Shown: positions 1 to 7,199 of the stretch, piece after piece
Numbering within the stretch: position 1 is the stretch's first letter
How the letters are laid out: every line of letters begins with the position of its first letter
Assembly: GCA_049323615.1 (NCBI GenBank)
Contig: JBMOPD010000041.1
Span: 1-55,912, forward strand
From: JBMOPD01 sp049323615
GTDB taxonomy: Bacteria; Bacillota; Desulfotomaculia; Desulfotomaculales; Desulfocucumaceae
Direction: 5' to 3'
DNA: 55,912 nt
Translations under genes and position numbers: made by a program
Notes under the pieces: generated by a model
What the model was told of the DNA's origin: nothing
The model's input: the letters and a program-made list of their open reading frames with translations, nothing else
Databases searched by the model: none

Positions 1-1
1 G

Positions 2-124
2 AAAAACCTGGAGGAATCCAGGGGAGACATCATCAAGGCCATCGAAGTGGTGGAGCTGGCCTGCGCCGCCCCGGTGCTGATGCAGGGAGATTCACTGATG
101 AACGTGTCCGAAGGGCACGACACC
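2..124 (+). pseudogene. Fragment of CoA-acylating methylmalonate-semialdehyde dehydrogenase
   Basis: The frame starting at base 2 reads KNLEESRGDIIKAIEVVELAC and on to GHDT, which matches the N-terminal third of the MmsA/IolA aldehyde dehydrogenase family (the usual context is GKxLxEAxGEVxRGIEVVEFAC, followed by a tyrosine-rich RQPLG segment). The similarity stops at about base 124. The frame then runs through unrelated residues to TGA at 191-193. The expected NAD-binding and catalytic Cys regions are absent, so the gene is broken. The true 5' end is outside the window. I recognise the family from memory of its sequence only, and a misassembly could give the same picture. Confidence 0.6.
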
Positions 125-230
125 GTACCGTTTCCTCTTCCCGCCCCTGATCATAAACGAGCAGGAGCTGCGCCGCTCCATGGCTGTTATTGACGAGGTG
201 CTGGAAATCGCCGACAAGGCTGCGGTATAA
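120..230 (+). pseudogene. C-terminal remnant of a class III aminotransferase
   Basis: In the third frame, from about base 120 to TAA at 228-230, the peptide YRFLFPPLIINEQELRRSM is followed by a VIDEVLEIADKAAV end. This is the typical last 35 residues of class III (omega-amino acid / 4-aminobutyrate) aminotransferases (consensus RFLPPLVITxEElxxgldil). It follows directly on the dehydrogenase fragment but in a different frame. The simplest explanation is a deletion that removed the rest of mmsA and most of a downstream aminotransferase gene. Such pairs are common neighbours in beta-alanine/valine catabolism. Confidence 0.55.
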
Positions 231-260
231 CCATTAAGACCAAAAATATTTCAATTAATG

Positions 261-296
261 AGTCAAGGGGGATTCAAAACTGAATCCCCCTTGACT
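261..296. terminator. Perfect 16-bp inverted repeat downstream of the remnant genes
   Basis: AGTCAAGGGGGATTCA (261-276) pairs perfectly with TGAATCCCCCTTGACT (281-296) around an AAAC loop. It lies 30 bases after the last remnant stop codon. There is no T-run right after it, so a Rho-independent terminator is likely by position but not proven. The rest of 231-560 is AT-rich and I see no gene in it. Confidence 0.5.
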
Positions 297-509
297 AGGG
301 TTACCCTTATAGAGAATATTGTACAAATAGAATTAAGTATGAACACTTGAGAACTAATTATCAAATATTAAAAAAATATATAATAGGCAGGAAAATAGAA
401 ATAGTTGTTGTATTTACTGATCAAGAAACCTTTAATATAATTATATAATATTTAATTGTTCGAATTTAAAGAAAATTTTAGGAAAATAAACTATATTAAC
501 AAAATATTT

Positions 510-535
510 ACAATTATGACTGATAATTGTTTTTT
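510..535 (+). promoter_or_regulatory. AT-rich inverted repeat upstream of the AOR cluster
   Basis: ACAATTAT (510-517) and ATAATTGT (523-530) form a perfect 8-bp dyad with a 5-base spacer. A run of T follows (530-535). It sits about 45 bases before the first start codon of the aldehyde oxidoreductase cluster. It could be a repressor operator or a weak attenuator hairpin; the sequence does not decide between them. Confidence 0.35.
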
Positions 536-576
536 AGTTGTAATTTTACTAATAGTTATAGAGGGGGCTATATAAG

Positions 577-975
577 TTGAGATTATATTTTGAACCGCAG
601 AAATGTATTGGCTGTCATTTGTGCGAGCTTGCATGCTCTTCTAAAAAAAGAGGGGTATTTAATCCAAAGCTTGCTCATATAAGGGTTGCTTCCGAATATA
701 TTCATGGAAATATCCGTGTAGATATTGCTTTATGTACTCATTGTGAAGAGTGTATAAAAACATGCCCGGTGGGCGCCATAACAAATGCTAATGGTTATTT
801 GGAATTAAACCACGAAATTTGCACTGGATGCAACGCATGCATTGAAGTTTGTCCGGTAGAAATAATTAAGTACAAAGATGACATGGTCAGTTTATGCGAT
901 TTGTGCGGCGGCCAACCGGAATGCGCCGGTTGGTGCCCTCGCCAGGCTTTATCATTTATTGGTGAGGTGAATTAA
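577..975 (+). CDS. 4Fe-4S polyferredoxin, electron partner of aldehyde oxidoreductase
   Basis: This 132-residue protein carries sixteen cysteines arranged for four [4Fe-4S] clusters: C10/13/16/20, C53/56/59/63, C82/85/88/92 and a wider-spaced set C107/110/116/120. Such small Fe-S proteins sit beside tungsten aldehyde:ferredoxin oxidoreductases and pass electrons between the enzyme and the ferredoxin pool; that role is inferred from family and context. The start is TTG, chosen because GAGGGGG at 561-567 lies nine bases upstream. The stop is one base before the next gene's ATG, so the two are almost certainly co-transcribed. Base composition is more AT-rich than in most of the window. Confidence 0.85.
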   Translation: MRLYFEPQKCIGCHLCELACSSKKRGVFNPKLAHIRVASEYIHGNIRVDIALCTHCEECIKTCPVGAITNANGYLELNHEICTGCNACIEVCPVEIIKYKDDMVSLCDLCGGQPECAGWCPRQALSFIGEVN

Positions 976-976
976 G

Positions 977-2767
977 ATGTATGGATACGCGGGAAAAGTG
1001 CTTGACATTAATCTTACCGGCAAACAGGTTTCGGTGAATGATTTAAGAGAAGACTGGGCGCGGGACTACCTGGGCGGTAAAGGCCTGGGGTTTCGTTATT
1101 TGTTTGAAAGTGTTGGCCCTCATATAGATCCGCTTTCCCCTGAAAATGTTTTGATCTTTATGACAAGCCCTCTGACCGGAACGATAATATCAAGTACCGG
1201 AAAAATTACGGTAATAACCAAGTCGCCTGCAACAGGCACAATTCTCGATTCTTCCATGGGCGGCATGATTGCCGCTGAGCTTAAATACGCCGGGTATGAC
1301 GCCGTAATTATCCGCGGCAAGGCGGATTATCCGGTTTACCTGAAAATCGAAGACAGCCGGGTCTCGATAGAGGATGCGGCTGATTTGTGGGGTTTAGGTG
1401 TCAGTTCCACAGAGGAAGAATTAAAGAAAAAGCTGGGCCAGCATTTCAGGGTGGCGGCCATTGGGCCTGCGGGTGAAAAACTGGTTCCTTTTGCCTGTAT
1501 CACCACGGAGCGATACAGGCAGGCCGGACGGGGGGGCGCCGGGGCAGTGATGGGCAGTAAAAATTTAAAAGCCATTGCTGTATCGGGCTCCGGCGCGATT
1601 AAGGTTCCAAATATTAAAAAATTCATGGCCAGGGCGAAGGAAATACTAAGAAATGAGATAATGACCGAAGACCACCTGGTAATGTATACCGATGGCACGC
1701 CTATTCTGGTTGAAATGTGCCAGAGTGTGGGGGTGCTGCCGACCGGTAATTTTCAAAAGGGAGTATTTGACCATTACGAAAAAATAGACACCAATCAGGT
1801 AAAAAAATTTTTGGTAAGCAAAAAAGGATGTTTTTCCTGCGCCCTGGCTTGTGGTAATTACATAAAAATTAACGGAGTAACGGTGGAAGGGCCTGAGTAT
1901 GAAACACTGGCCCTTGGCGGCTCAAACTGCAAGATTGGTGACTTGACGGCTGTGGCCAGGTTTAATGAGCTTTGCGATGACTTGGGTTTAGATGTGATTT
2001 CAACAGGGAATATCCTGGGCTATTGCATGGAAATGACCGAAAAGGGAATACATGATTTTGGCATAAAATTCGGTGATGTCAAGCAATATTTATCCCTGGT
2101 GGAAGACATAGGGCACCGGCGCGGCCTGGGTGATCTGCTGGCCCAGGGAGTGAGGAGCCTGGCTTCAAAATATGGTGGCCGTGAATTTTGTATGGAAATA
2201 AAAGGCCTGGAATTTCCCGGATACGACCCCCGGGGATCATGGTCGCTGGCCCTAGCCTATGCTACCTCGGACAGGGGGGCATGCCACCTGCGGGCCTGGT
2301 CGATTGCCCAGGAAGCCTTCGTAGAGGGAGTGGACCCGTATACCATAGAAGGCAAGGCAAAAATGGTCTACGACCTGCAGGTATATAACTCCGCCAAATG
2401 GTCCCTGGGAGTTTGCGACGCATGCGGGCTGAGCATGGAACGGCTGGCGGAGATGGCCTCCATGACCCTTGGATACACAATTGACCAAAAAGAACTGGAA
2501 TTAATAGGAATAAGGATTTGGAACCTGGGCCGCCTGTTTAACGTGCGGGAAGGGTTTTCCCGCAAAGATGACTATATACCCGCCCGGTTGTTCCGGGACA
2601 AGCTTACCGGGGGTGCTGCCGACGGGATGATTATTCCCCGGGAGTCTTTTGAAAAAATGCTTGACGAATATTACGGCCTGCTCGGGTGGTCTTCAGATGG
2701 TGTCCCCAAACCTGAAACAATTGAAAAAATTAATATTGAAAAATCACTATATGCGGACTATTTGTAA
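977..2767 (+). CDS. aor: Tungsten-type aldehyde:ferredoxin oxidoreductase (AOR family)
   Basis: At 596 residues this has the normal length for AOR-family enzymes, which oxidise aldehydes to carboxylic acids (or the reverse) with a tungsto-bispterin cofactor and one [4Fe-4S] cluster. Visible features are the N-terminal GGKGLGFRYLFE segment of the pterin-binding domain, the cluster motif GCFSCALAC with C285, C288 and C292, and a later VCDACGL segment that can supply the fourth cysteine. SD GAGGTGA (964-970) sits six bases before ATG. The polyferredoxin is directly upstream, an alcohol dehydrogenase is downstream, and a MoaD/ThiS-like protein ends the cluster, which fits aldehyde metabolism. The substrate cannot be read from the sequence. 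Confidence 0.9.
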   Translation: MYGYAGKVLDINLTGKQVSVNDLREDWARDYLGGKGLGFRYLFESVGPHIDPLSPENVLIFMTSPLTGTIISSTGKITVITKSPATGTILDSSMGGMIAAELKYAGYDAVIIRGKADYPVYLKIEDSRVSIEDAADLWGLGVSSTEEELKKKLGQHFRVAAIGPAGEKLVPFACITTERYRQAGRGGAGAVMGSKNLKAIAVSGSGAIKVPNIKKFMARAKEILRNEIMTEDHLVMYTDGTPILVEMCQSVGVLPTGNFQKGVFDHYEKIDTNQVKKFLVSKKGCFSCALACGNYIKINGVTVEGPEYETLALGGSNCKIGDLTAVARFNELCDDLGLDVISTGNILGYCMEMTEKGIHDFGIKFGDVKQYLSLVEDIGHRRGLGDLLAQGVRSLASKYGGREFCMEIKGLEFPGYDPRGSWSLALAYATSDRGACHLRAWSIAQEAFVEGVDPYTIEGKAKMVYDLQVYNSAKWSLGVCDACGLSMERLAEMASMTLGYTIDQKELELIGIRIWNLGRLFNVREGFSRKDDYIPARLFRDKLTGGAADGMIIPRESFEKMLDEYYGLLGWSSDGVPKPETIEKINIEKSLYADYL

Positions 2768-2862
2768 GCCATACGTATATAGGGATTATTCTCAAAATAG
2801 AGAGGGGGGTTGTTAATAGTTAAAAGTGTATTTAAATAAACCTTTCAGCATTATTTTTGAAA

Positions 2863-2894
2863 GGAGGAAGGCCGGGCAGCCGGCCACAAAAATG
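2863..2894 (+). promoter_or_regulatory. Split ribosome binding site: SD, 6-bp hairpin, start codon
   Basis: A strong SD, GGAGG (2863-2867), is 24 bases from the likely ATG (2892), too far for direct use. Between them GGCCGG (2870-2875) pairs perfectly with CCGGCC (2880-2885) around a GCAG loop. If this folds, the SD and ATG are separated by only eight unpaired bases (2868-2869 and 2886-2891), near the optimum. No start codon in the right frame lies at normal distance from the SD. Confidence 0.5.
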
Positions 2895-4061
2895 GACGTA
2901 TTAAAGAAATTTATGTTTAATCTCCCCACCCGTATTGAATATGGTGTCGGCGTTCTTGACACTGTGGGTGAAGAGGCGCGAAAACTGGGAGGAAGCAAGG
3001 CGTTATTGGTTTCGGATAAAGGGGTTATCAGTGCAGGTTTAACTGATCCGATTTTGAAATCACTTCACGATGCCGGCCTTACTGTTGACATTTTTGATCA
3101 GGTGGCGCCCAACCCCCGCGACTACGACTGTGTTAAAGGGGCTGAAATGGCAAGGGAAAAAGGCACTGATATTTTAATTGCCGTAGGCGGCGGGAGTTCG
3201 ATGGATACCGCCAAAACTATCGGCACCTTGCTGGCTCACGGGGGAAAGCCCCAGGATTGGGCCGGTTTCAACCTTTTAAAGAAACAAATAATGCCTCTTA
3301 TTTGTATACCCACTACCGCCGGAACCGGTAGTGAAGTCACTTTTTTCGCCGTAATAACGGATACTGAAAAAAAATTCAAAATGAACCTGCTTGACGCAAA
3401 ATTGGCCGCCAGGGTTGCCCTAGTGGACCCGGCTACCACTTTGAGCCTGCCCCCGCTGCTTACCGCTTCAACCGGGATGGATGCATTAACCCACGCTATA
3501 GAGGCGTATACGTGCACTCTGGCTACTCCGATAACTGATGCTCTGGCGCTGTATGCAATCAAATTGATCTCAAGGAGCCTCAAAAAGGCTGTAGACAATG
3601 GAAGGGACATTGAAGCCCGGTCCCAGATGATGCTGGGCAGCCTGATAGCCGGGATAGCCTTCGGAAACTCCGATGTTGGTGGAGTTCACTGCATGGCGGA
3701 AGCGGTCGGCGGGATGTATGACACGCCGCACGGCATAGCCAACTCGGTTCTCCTGCCGTATGTTTTTGAGTTTAACATCCCGGAAAATCCGAAAAAACAT
3801 GCCGATGTGGCGGAAGCCATGGGTGTCGATATTTCCGGGCAAACGCCCGAACAGGCTGCGAAAAAAGGTATAGAAGCTATCAGGGCGCTGAGTAAGGCGG
3901 TAGGTATCCCCCGCATGAAGGATATTCCGGGAGTCGATGAAAAGGATTTTGCTTACCTTGCCAAGTGTTCGGCTGAAAATGTATCCGCAGACAGCAACCC
4001 CCGTAAGGCAGGGGCTGAAGAGTACCTGGAACTATTTAAAAAAGCTTATGCGGGCGACTAA
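2892..4061 (+). CDS. Iron-containing (type III) alcohol dehydrogenase
   Basis: A 389-residue member of the group III metal-dependent dehydrogenases, which interconvert alcohols and aldehydes with NAD(P)H. Seen in order: the nucleotide-binding GGGSSMDTAK segment near residue 100, the IPTTAGTGSEV motif, HAIEAYTC, and GVHCMAEAVGGMYDTPHG containing the histidine metal ligands. I chose ATG 2892 because homologues start close to the MFNLPTRIEYG segment and because the upstream hairpin can bring the SD into range. GTG 2826 and ATG 2913 are alternatives. The gene follows AOR and precedes an amino acid permease, suggesting that aldehyde is both oxidised by AOR and reduced here. Substrate unknown. Confidence 0.9.
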   Translation: MDVLKKFMFNLPTRIEYGVGVLDTVGEEARKLGGSKALLVSDKGVISAGLTDPILKSLHDAGLTVDIFDQVAPNPRDYDCVKGAEMAREKGTDILIAVGGGSSMDTAKTIGTLLAHGGKPQDWAGFNLLKKQIMPLICIPTTAGTGSEVTFFAVITDTEKKFKMNLLDAKLAARVALVDPATTLSLPPLLTASTGMDALTHAIEAYTCTLATPITDALALYAIKLISRSLKKAVDNGRDIEARSQMMLGSLIAGIAFGNSDVGGVHCMAEAVGGMYDTPHGIANSVLLPYVFEFNIPENPKKHADVAEAMGVDISGQTPEQAAKKGIEAIRALSKAVGIPRMKDIPGVDEKDFAYLAKCSAENVSADSNPRKAGAEEYLELFKKAYAGD

Positions 4062-4089
4062 AAGAATAACGTAAAGGAGGAAACAAGAG

Positions 4090-5511
4090 GTGGGTCAACC
4101 AGGTTTGAGTACAGAGGCATATAGCGGGGTTAAATTAAACCGCATTTTAGGATTTCCGGCGGCCTATGGCGCCGCTGTGGGACTTGTTGTCTCCGGGACG
4201 GCAATGGTTTCGGTGGGCAGTGTAGCCGGATTGGTTGGAAAAGCAAGTTTTATTACTGCTTTAATCGCTTTAATACCGATGATGTGCGCGGCCTTGGCCT
4301 TTAGCGAATTGACGGCAATGCTTCCCGGCGGCGGTATGATCGGTGAATATACGCTTCCCGCCATGGGCAGGCTGGTTTCAATGTTTGCTGTTATAAGCGG
4401 GTACATAGTGCTGATAGCCTGCGACGGCGGGACCCAGCAAGTAATTGCGGGCCAGTCCATAGAATCCCTCATTGGCATACCGCAGCCCGTGGTATCCTGG
4501 GCGCTTTTGTTGATAATCCTTGCCGTGAACCTGTTCGGGGTGGGATTTTACGGTAAAAGCGAATCCGTGATAACCATAACAATGATGTCCATCTTTGTTC
4601 TGATGAGCATTTTGGGAGCTATGGGAGTAGGTCAGATGACAGGCGCAAAGCCTCTTGACAATATCCCCGAATTCGCAATCACCCCGGCGGTGTTTTCATC
4701 TGTGGGCATTGCTATCTGGTGGTTTATTGGCTTTGAATTTGCCTGCCCGATGGCGGAAGAATTTAAAGAACCATGGAAAACCATACCCATGGCTCTGATA
4801 GCCGGGCTTATTTCTATTTACTTGGTGGATGTTATATTTGTCTGGGCTGCGACAAACTACACTCCTGTTGAAATACTGGCAACTTCTTCAATTCCGCATG
4901 TTGAAGCGGCCAAGCACATGCTCGGCCAAGTTGGATTTGTGATTATGTCGCTGATAACGGTATTTGCCGCCTTTACCACCGCCAATTCCTATATGGCGGG
5001 CATGCCCAGGATGCTTTACGGGCTGGCCCGTGAAAAGCTTCTGCCCAGCTTCTTCGGGTATATTCACCCGAAGTACAGAACGCCGTGGGTGGGGATATTA
5101 TTTACCGCATTCCTGATCGGGCTGGTGCTGGTATACGCGACTTTTAAGGACGCCGACATCACATTGATTCTGGACCTTATTCTCACTGCCTGCATTACAT
5201 GGATGGTGGCATACTCCATTGCCATGATTGATGTTCTTATACTTAGGCAAAAATACCCGAATTTTGAGCGGAAGTTCCGCGCCCCCTTTGTATGGATAAC
5301 AATGCCCATTGGCCTTGCAGCGGTGGTATACGCCATAATGACAATCCACCCCGACCCCGTTGTAGCCCATAAGATTCAATTGAGGGCATTGGTTATCATG
5401 GCTGTTATTGCCGCCTGGGGGGTTTTCTGGCTAAAGAGGCAAGGCCTGCCCTTATTTAAGAGGGTAAGCCTGGAGGAAGTACATGAGCAAATAGTAGCAA
5501 GAAGTGAATAA
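4090..5511 (+). CDS. Amino acid permease (APC superfamily)
   Basis: A 473-residue, very hydrophobic protein with about twelve membrane segments and the APC-family pattern: a glycine-rich first helix (GFPAAYGAAVGLVVSGTAM), GFEFACPMAEEFK in the middle (helix 6 region, usually GFE with acidic residues) and a GMPRMLYGLAREKLLP loop. It probably imports an amino acid by proton symport or exchange. The start is GTG with SD GGAGG (4076-4080) nine bases upstream and 28 bases after the alcohol dehydrogenase stop, so it belongs to the same operon. This context suggests an imported amino acid whose carbon skeleton becomes an aldehyde; the substrate is not identifiable from sequence. Confidence 0.85.
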   Translation: MGQPGLSTEAYSGVKLNRILGFPAAYGAAVGLVVSGTAMVSVGSVAGLVGKASFITALIALIPMMCAALAFSELTAMLPGGGMIGEYTLPAMGRLVSMFAVISGYIVLIACDGGTQQVIAGQSIESLIGIPQPVVSWALLLIILAVNLFGVGFYGKSESVITITMMSIFVLMSILGAMGVGQMTGAKPLDNIPEFAITPAVFSSVGIAIWWFIGFEFACPMAEEFKEPWKTIPMALIAGLISIYLVDVIFVWAATNYTPVEILATSSIPHVEAAKHMLGQVGFVIMSLITVFAAFTTANSYMAGMPRMLYGLAREKLLPSFFGYIHPKYRTPWVGILFTAFLIGLVLVYATFKDADITLILDLILTACITWMVAYSIAMIDVLILRQKYPNFERKFRAPFVWITMPIGLAAVVYAIMTIHPDPVVAHKIQLRALVIMAVIAAWGVFWLKRQGLPLFKRVSLEEVHEQIVARSE

Positions 5512-5535
5512 GCTTTATCAAACCGGAGCTATACG

Positions 5536-5574
5536 TATACATGGCCCGAGAGATTTGATTCCGGGCCATGTATA
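5536..5574 (+). terminator. Hairpin after the permease gene
   Basis: TATACATGGCCCG (5536-5548) and CGGGCCATGTATA (5562-5574) form a perfect 13-bp stem with a 13-base loop, 24 bases after the permease stop. It is followed by ATTTTAG, a weak U-tract. It probably ends or attenuates the AOR-ADH-permease transcript before the AT-rich genes. Confidence 0.65.
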
Positions 5575-5598
5575 ATTTTAGAAGGGGCAGAGTATTAA

Positions 5599-6156
5599 AT
5601 GGACTTTATAAATAAAAAGGCTTTTGGCCATTTTAAAAACGTAGTCAATTTGATATGTAACGAGAATAATGTCCAAAAATATTTTGTAGACAACGAAATA
5701 AAGGCTAAAATTAAGTTTGTTCATTGTGATTTTGATATAATATGCAGATATAAAATCCAAAACAAGGTTATGGGCCGGGTTTACGATTTTATATTAGAAA
5801 CCAAATTAAAAAACTTTTATGATGAGGAAATTGATATAGAATTGAAATATAATGGTTTTTTTAATATAAAAGGTGCATATTTTTCTGTAAAAAAAGGCAG
5901 CGTAACAGCTAAAAATCTAGTGCAAAAATTAAACACAAACAAACATTTATTGGATAATATAGTAAAACTGAAATTTCAACAATTTTTTATTAAATCAGAT
6001 AGTAAAACAGGAGTAATTAATATTACCGGCAATACATTAATTGGATCAACAGTTTGGTTTTTAATTCCACCAGTATTTTACACCATACGGCCTACTTCTG
6101 AAGAAAGCCAACTGATTACGGAATTATATAAAAATATAACATCTATTTTAATATAA
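5599..6156 (+). CDS. AT-rich protein of unknown function next to the AOR cluster
   Basis: I do not recognise this 185-residue protein. It is basic, rich in Lys, Asn, Ile and Phe, with alternating hydrophobic stretches that suggest beta structure, a moderately hydrophobic segment near residues 145-160 (TLIGSTVWFLIPPVFYTI), and no signal peptide, cysteine cluster or known motif. Its codons are strongly A/T-ending, unlike the genes around it, which suggests recent transfer. The start is ATG with GAAGGGG (5580-5586) twelve bases upstream. It lies between the permease terminator and a MoaD/ThiS-like gene 33 bases downstream, so a role with the AOR cluster or its cofactor is possible but only inferred. 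Confidence 0.6.
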   Translation: MDFINKKAFGHFKNVVNLICNENNVQKYFVDNEIKAKIKFVHCDFDIICRYKIQNKVMGRVYDFILETKLKNFYDEEIDIELKYNGFFNIKGAYFSVKKGSVTAKNLVQKLNTNKHLLDNIVKLKFQQFFIKSDSKTGVINITGNTLIGSTVWFLIPPVFYTIRPTSEESQLITELYKNITSILI

Positions 6157-6189
6157 ATTACTAATAAAACTTTTAGGAGATGGGGCAGT

Positions 6190-6420
6190 TTGAAAGTACA
6201 AATAAAGTTGAACGGCCCGCTGGTAAAATATGCCATCTGGCCGGAATTGCATTGGATAAACATCAGACCCGGTCTTAACATTGAGCAGCTGTTAAATCAT
6301 ATTAAGATACCAAGGGAGTCTGTCGGGCTCATTACTGTTAATGGGCTCAAAGGATCGTTAACCGACAAACTGAAAGAAAACGATGTGATAAGCATTTTCC
6401 CTCATGTTTCGGGAGGGTGA
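6190..6420 (+). CDS. MoaD/ThiS-family sulfur-carrier-like protein
   Basis: A 76-residue protein ending in GG, the signature of ThiS/MoaD ubiquitin-fold sulfur carriers whose terminal glycine is adenylated and thiocarboxylated. The segment LLNHIKIPRESVGLITVNG followed by DVISIFPHVSGG matches the family's second half (xxLKENDVIxxFPxVSGG). AOR gene clusters often carry such a protein, thought to serve tungstopterin synthesis; no activating MoeB/ThiF-like enzyme lies in the window. The start is TTG, selected because AGGAG (6175-6179) lies ten bases upstream. Confidence 0.8.
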   Translation: MKVQIKLNGPLVKYAIWPELHWINIRPGLNIEQLLNHIKIPRESVGLITVNGLKGSLTDKLKENDVISIFPHVSGG

Positions 6421-6719
6421 TTCCCGGCAAAAATTCGGGGGTTGGAATCTTCTTTAAAGTATAGGTTTGGCTTGTTTCTGTATTGGGAATATTATCTTTT
6501 TAGAAAAATATTTTATCCCCAGGATGTACCGGAGGCGGTGCGACGACAGCATTTGAACCGCGCCGGCAGGCGGCGGGACGTTTAATAGACCGGGTTTGGA
6601 ATAAAATGGGTAAAATATGACATTTTGTTTCATGGGGGACGCCCGTTTCCGACACAGTTTTTTATAAAAATGGTGGTTAGTCACATGATAAACCCCGTTT
6701 ATTCCGGTTACTAACAGAC
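6421..6719. other. Intergenic stretch without a recognisable gene
   Basis: About 300 bases follow the MoaD-like gene. A GC-rich island (about 6528-6590) lies between AT-rich flanks. I found no reading frame with a ribosome binding site on either strand, no tRNA fold and no clear terminator. Confidence 0.4.
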
Positions 6720-6737
6720 TTATACACATTATCCACA
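6720..6737 (+). promoter_or_regulatory. Two adjoining DnaA boxes
   Basis: TTATACACA (6720-6728) is followed without spacing by TTATCCACA (6729-6737), both perfect matches to the TTATNCACA DnaA box and in the same orientation. A weaker copy, TAGTCCACA (6744-6752), follows. They lie about 80 bases upstream of a possible promoter for the cold-shock gene. Confidence 0.6.
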
Positions 6738-6772
6738 GGATTTTAGTCCACAAAGGCATTATTGACAGGTGA

Positions 6773-6781
6773 TTTTCGACA
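6773..6781 (-). promoter_or_regulatory. Possible Spo0A box upstream of csp
   Basis: TTTTCGACA, read on the minus strand as TGTCGAAAA, contains the core TGTCGAA of the Spo0A binding box. It lies between the DnaA boxes and the putative csp promoter. Confidence 0.35.
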
Positions 6782-6816
6782 CTGCTGTCATATACTGGTT
6801 AAAAGCCTGGAAAGTC

Positions 6817-6845
6817 TTGACTTAACGGATGGATTGTGATAACAT
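6817..6845 (+). promoter_or_regulatory. Putative SigA promoter for csp
   Basis: TTGACT (6817-6822), a 17-base spacer and TAACAT (6840-6845) give a reasonable housekeeping promoter. Transcription would begin about 35 bases before the csp start codon. Confidence 0.45.
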
Positions 6846-6884
6846 TTCAACCACCCCAGGTATATATTTTTAGGAGGAATGTTT

Positions 6885-7082
6885 GTGCAAGGCAAGGTAA
6901 AATGGTTCAGCGCGGAAAAAGGATACGGGTTTATCGAACGTGAAGACGGAGGGGATGTTTTCGTTCACTTCTCGGCTATTCAGGGTGATGGATTTAAAAC
7001 CCTGAACGAGGGACAGATGGTGGAATTTGATATCGTCGAGGGAGCCCGAGGGCCACAGGCAGCCAATGTAATAAAGATATGA
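6885..7082 (+). CDS. csp: Cold-shock domain protein
   Basis: A 65-residue single cold-shock (OB-fold) domain that binds single-stranded nucleic acid. Both RNA-binding motifs are visible: KGYGFIERE (RNP1-like) and DVFVHFSAI (RNP2-like). The family begins MQGKVKWF, so I start at GTG 6885, which has AGGAGG (6872-6877) seven bases upstream. The in-frame ATG at 6879 is only one base from the SD and is unlikely to be used. The gene appears monocistronic, between its own promoter and a strong terminator. Confidence 0.93.
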   Translation: MQGKVKWFSAEKGYGFIEREDGGDVFVHFSAIQGDGFKTLNEGQMVEFDIVEGARGPQAANVIKI

Positions 7083-7090
7083 CAGTCCTA

Positions 7091-7117
7091 CCCCAGTAAA
7101 TGAGCTGGGGTTTTTTT
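7091..7117 (+). terminator. Rho-independent terminator of csp
   Basis: CCCCAG (7091-7096) and CTGGGG (7105-7110) form a stem with an 8-base loop, immediately followed by seven T (7111-7117). Confidence 0.88.
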
Positions 7118-7199
7118 AAAAGGTCGTTATCTAAAAAAATCCGTGCTCTTTACTTGCAAGGGGTTATTATTAAAATGACCTGAAAGGAGCTGTTGCAAC

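Noticed and set aside
6538..6580. Possible tRNA (GGTTCAAATGC on the minus strand looks like a T-arm, or a Sec tRNA anticodon arm)
   Set aside because: The flanking bases do not form T, anticodon or acceptor stems.
6454..6759. 101-codon minus-strand frame in the MoaD-csp gap
   Set aside because: No convincing SD, mixed composition and overlap with the DnaA boxes; not supported as a gene.
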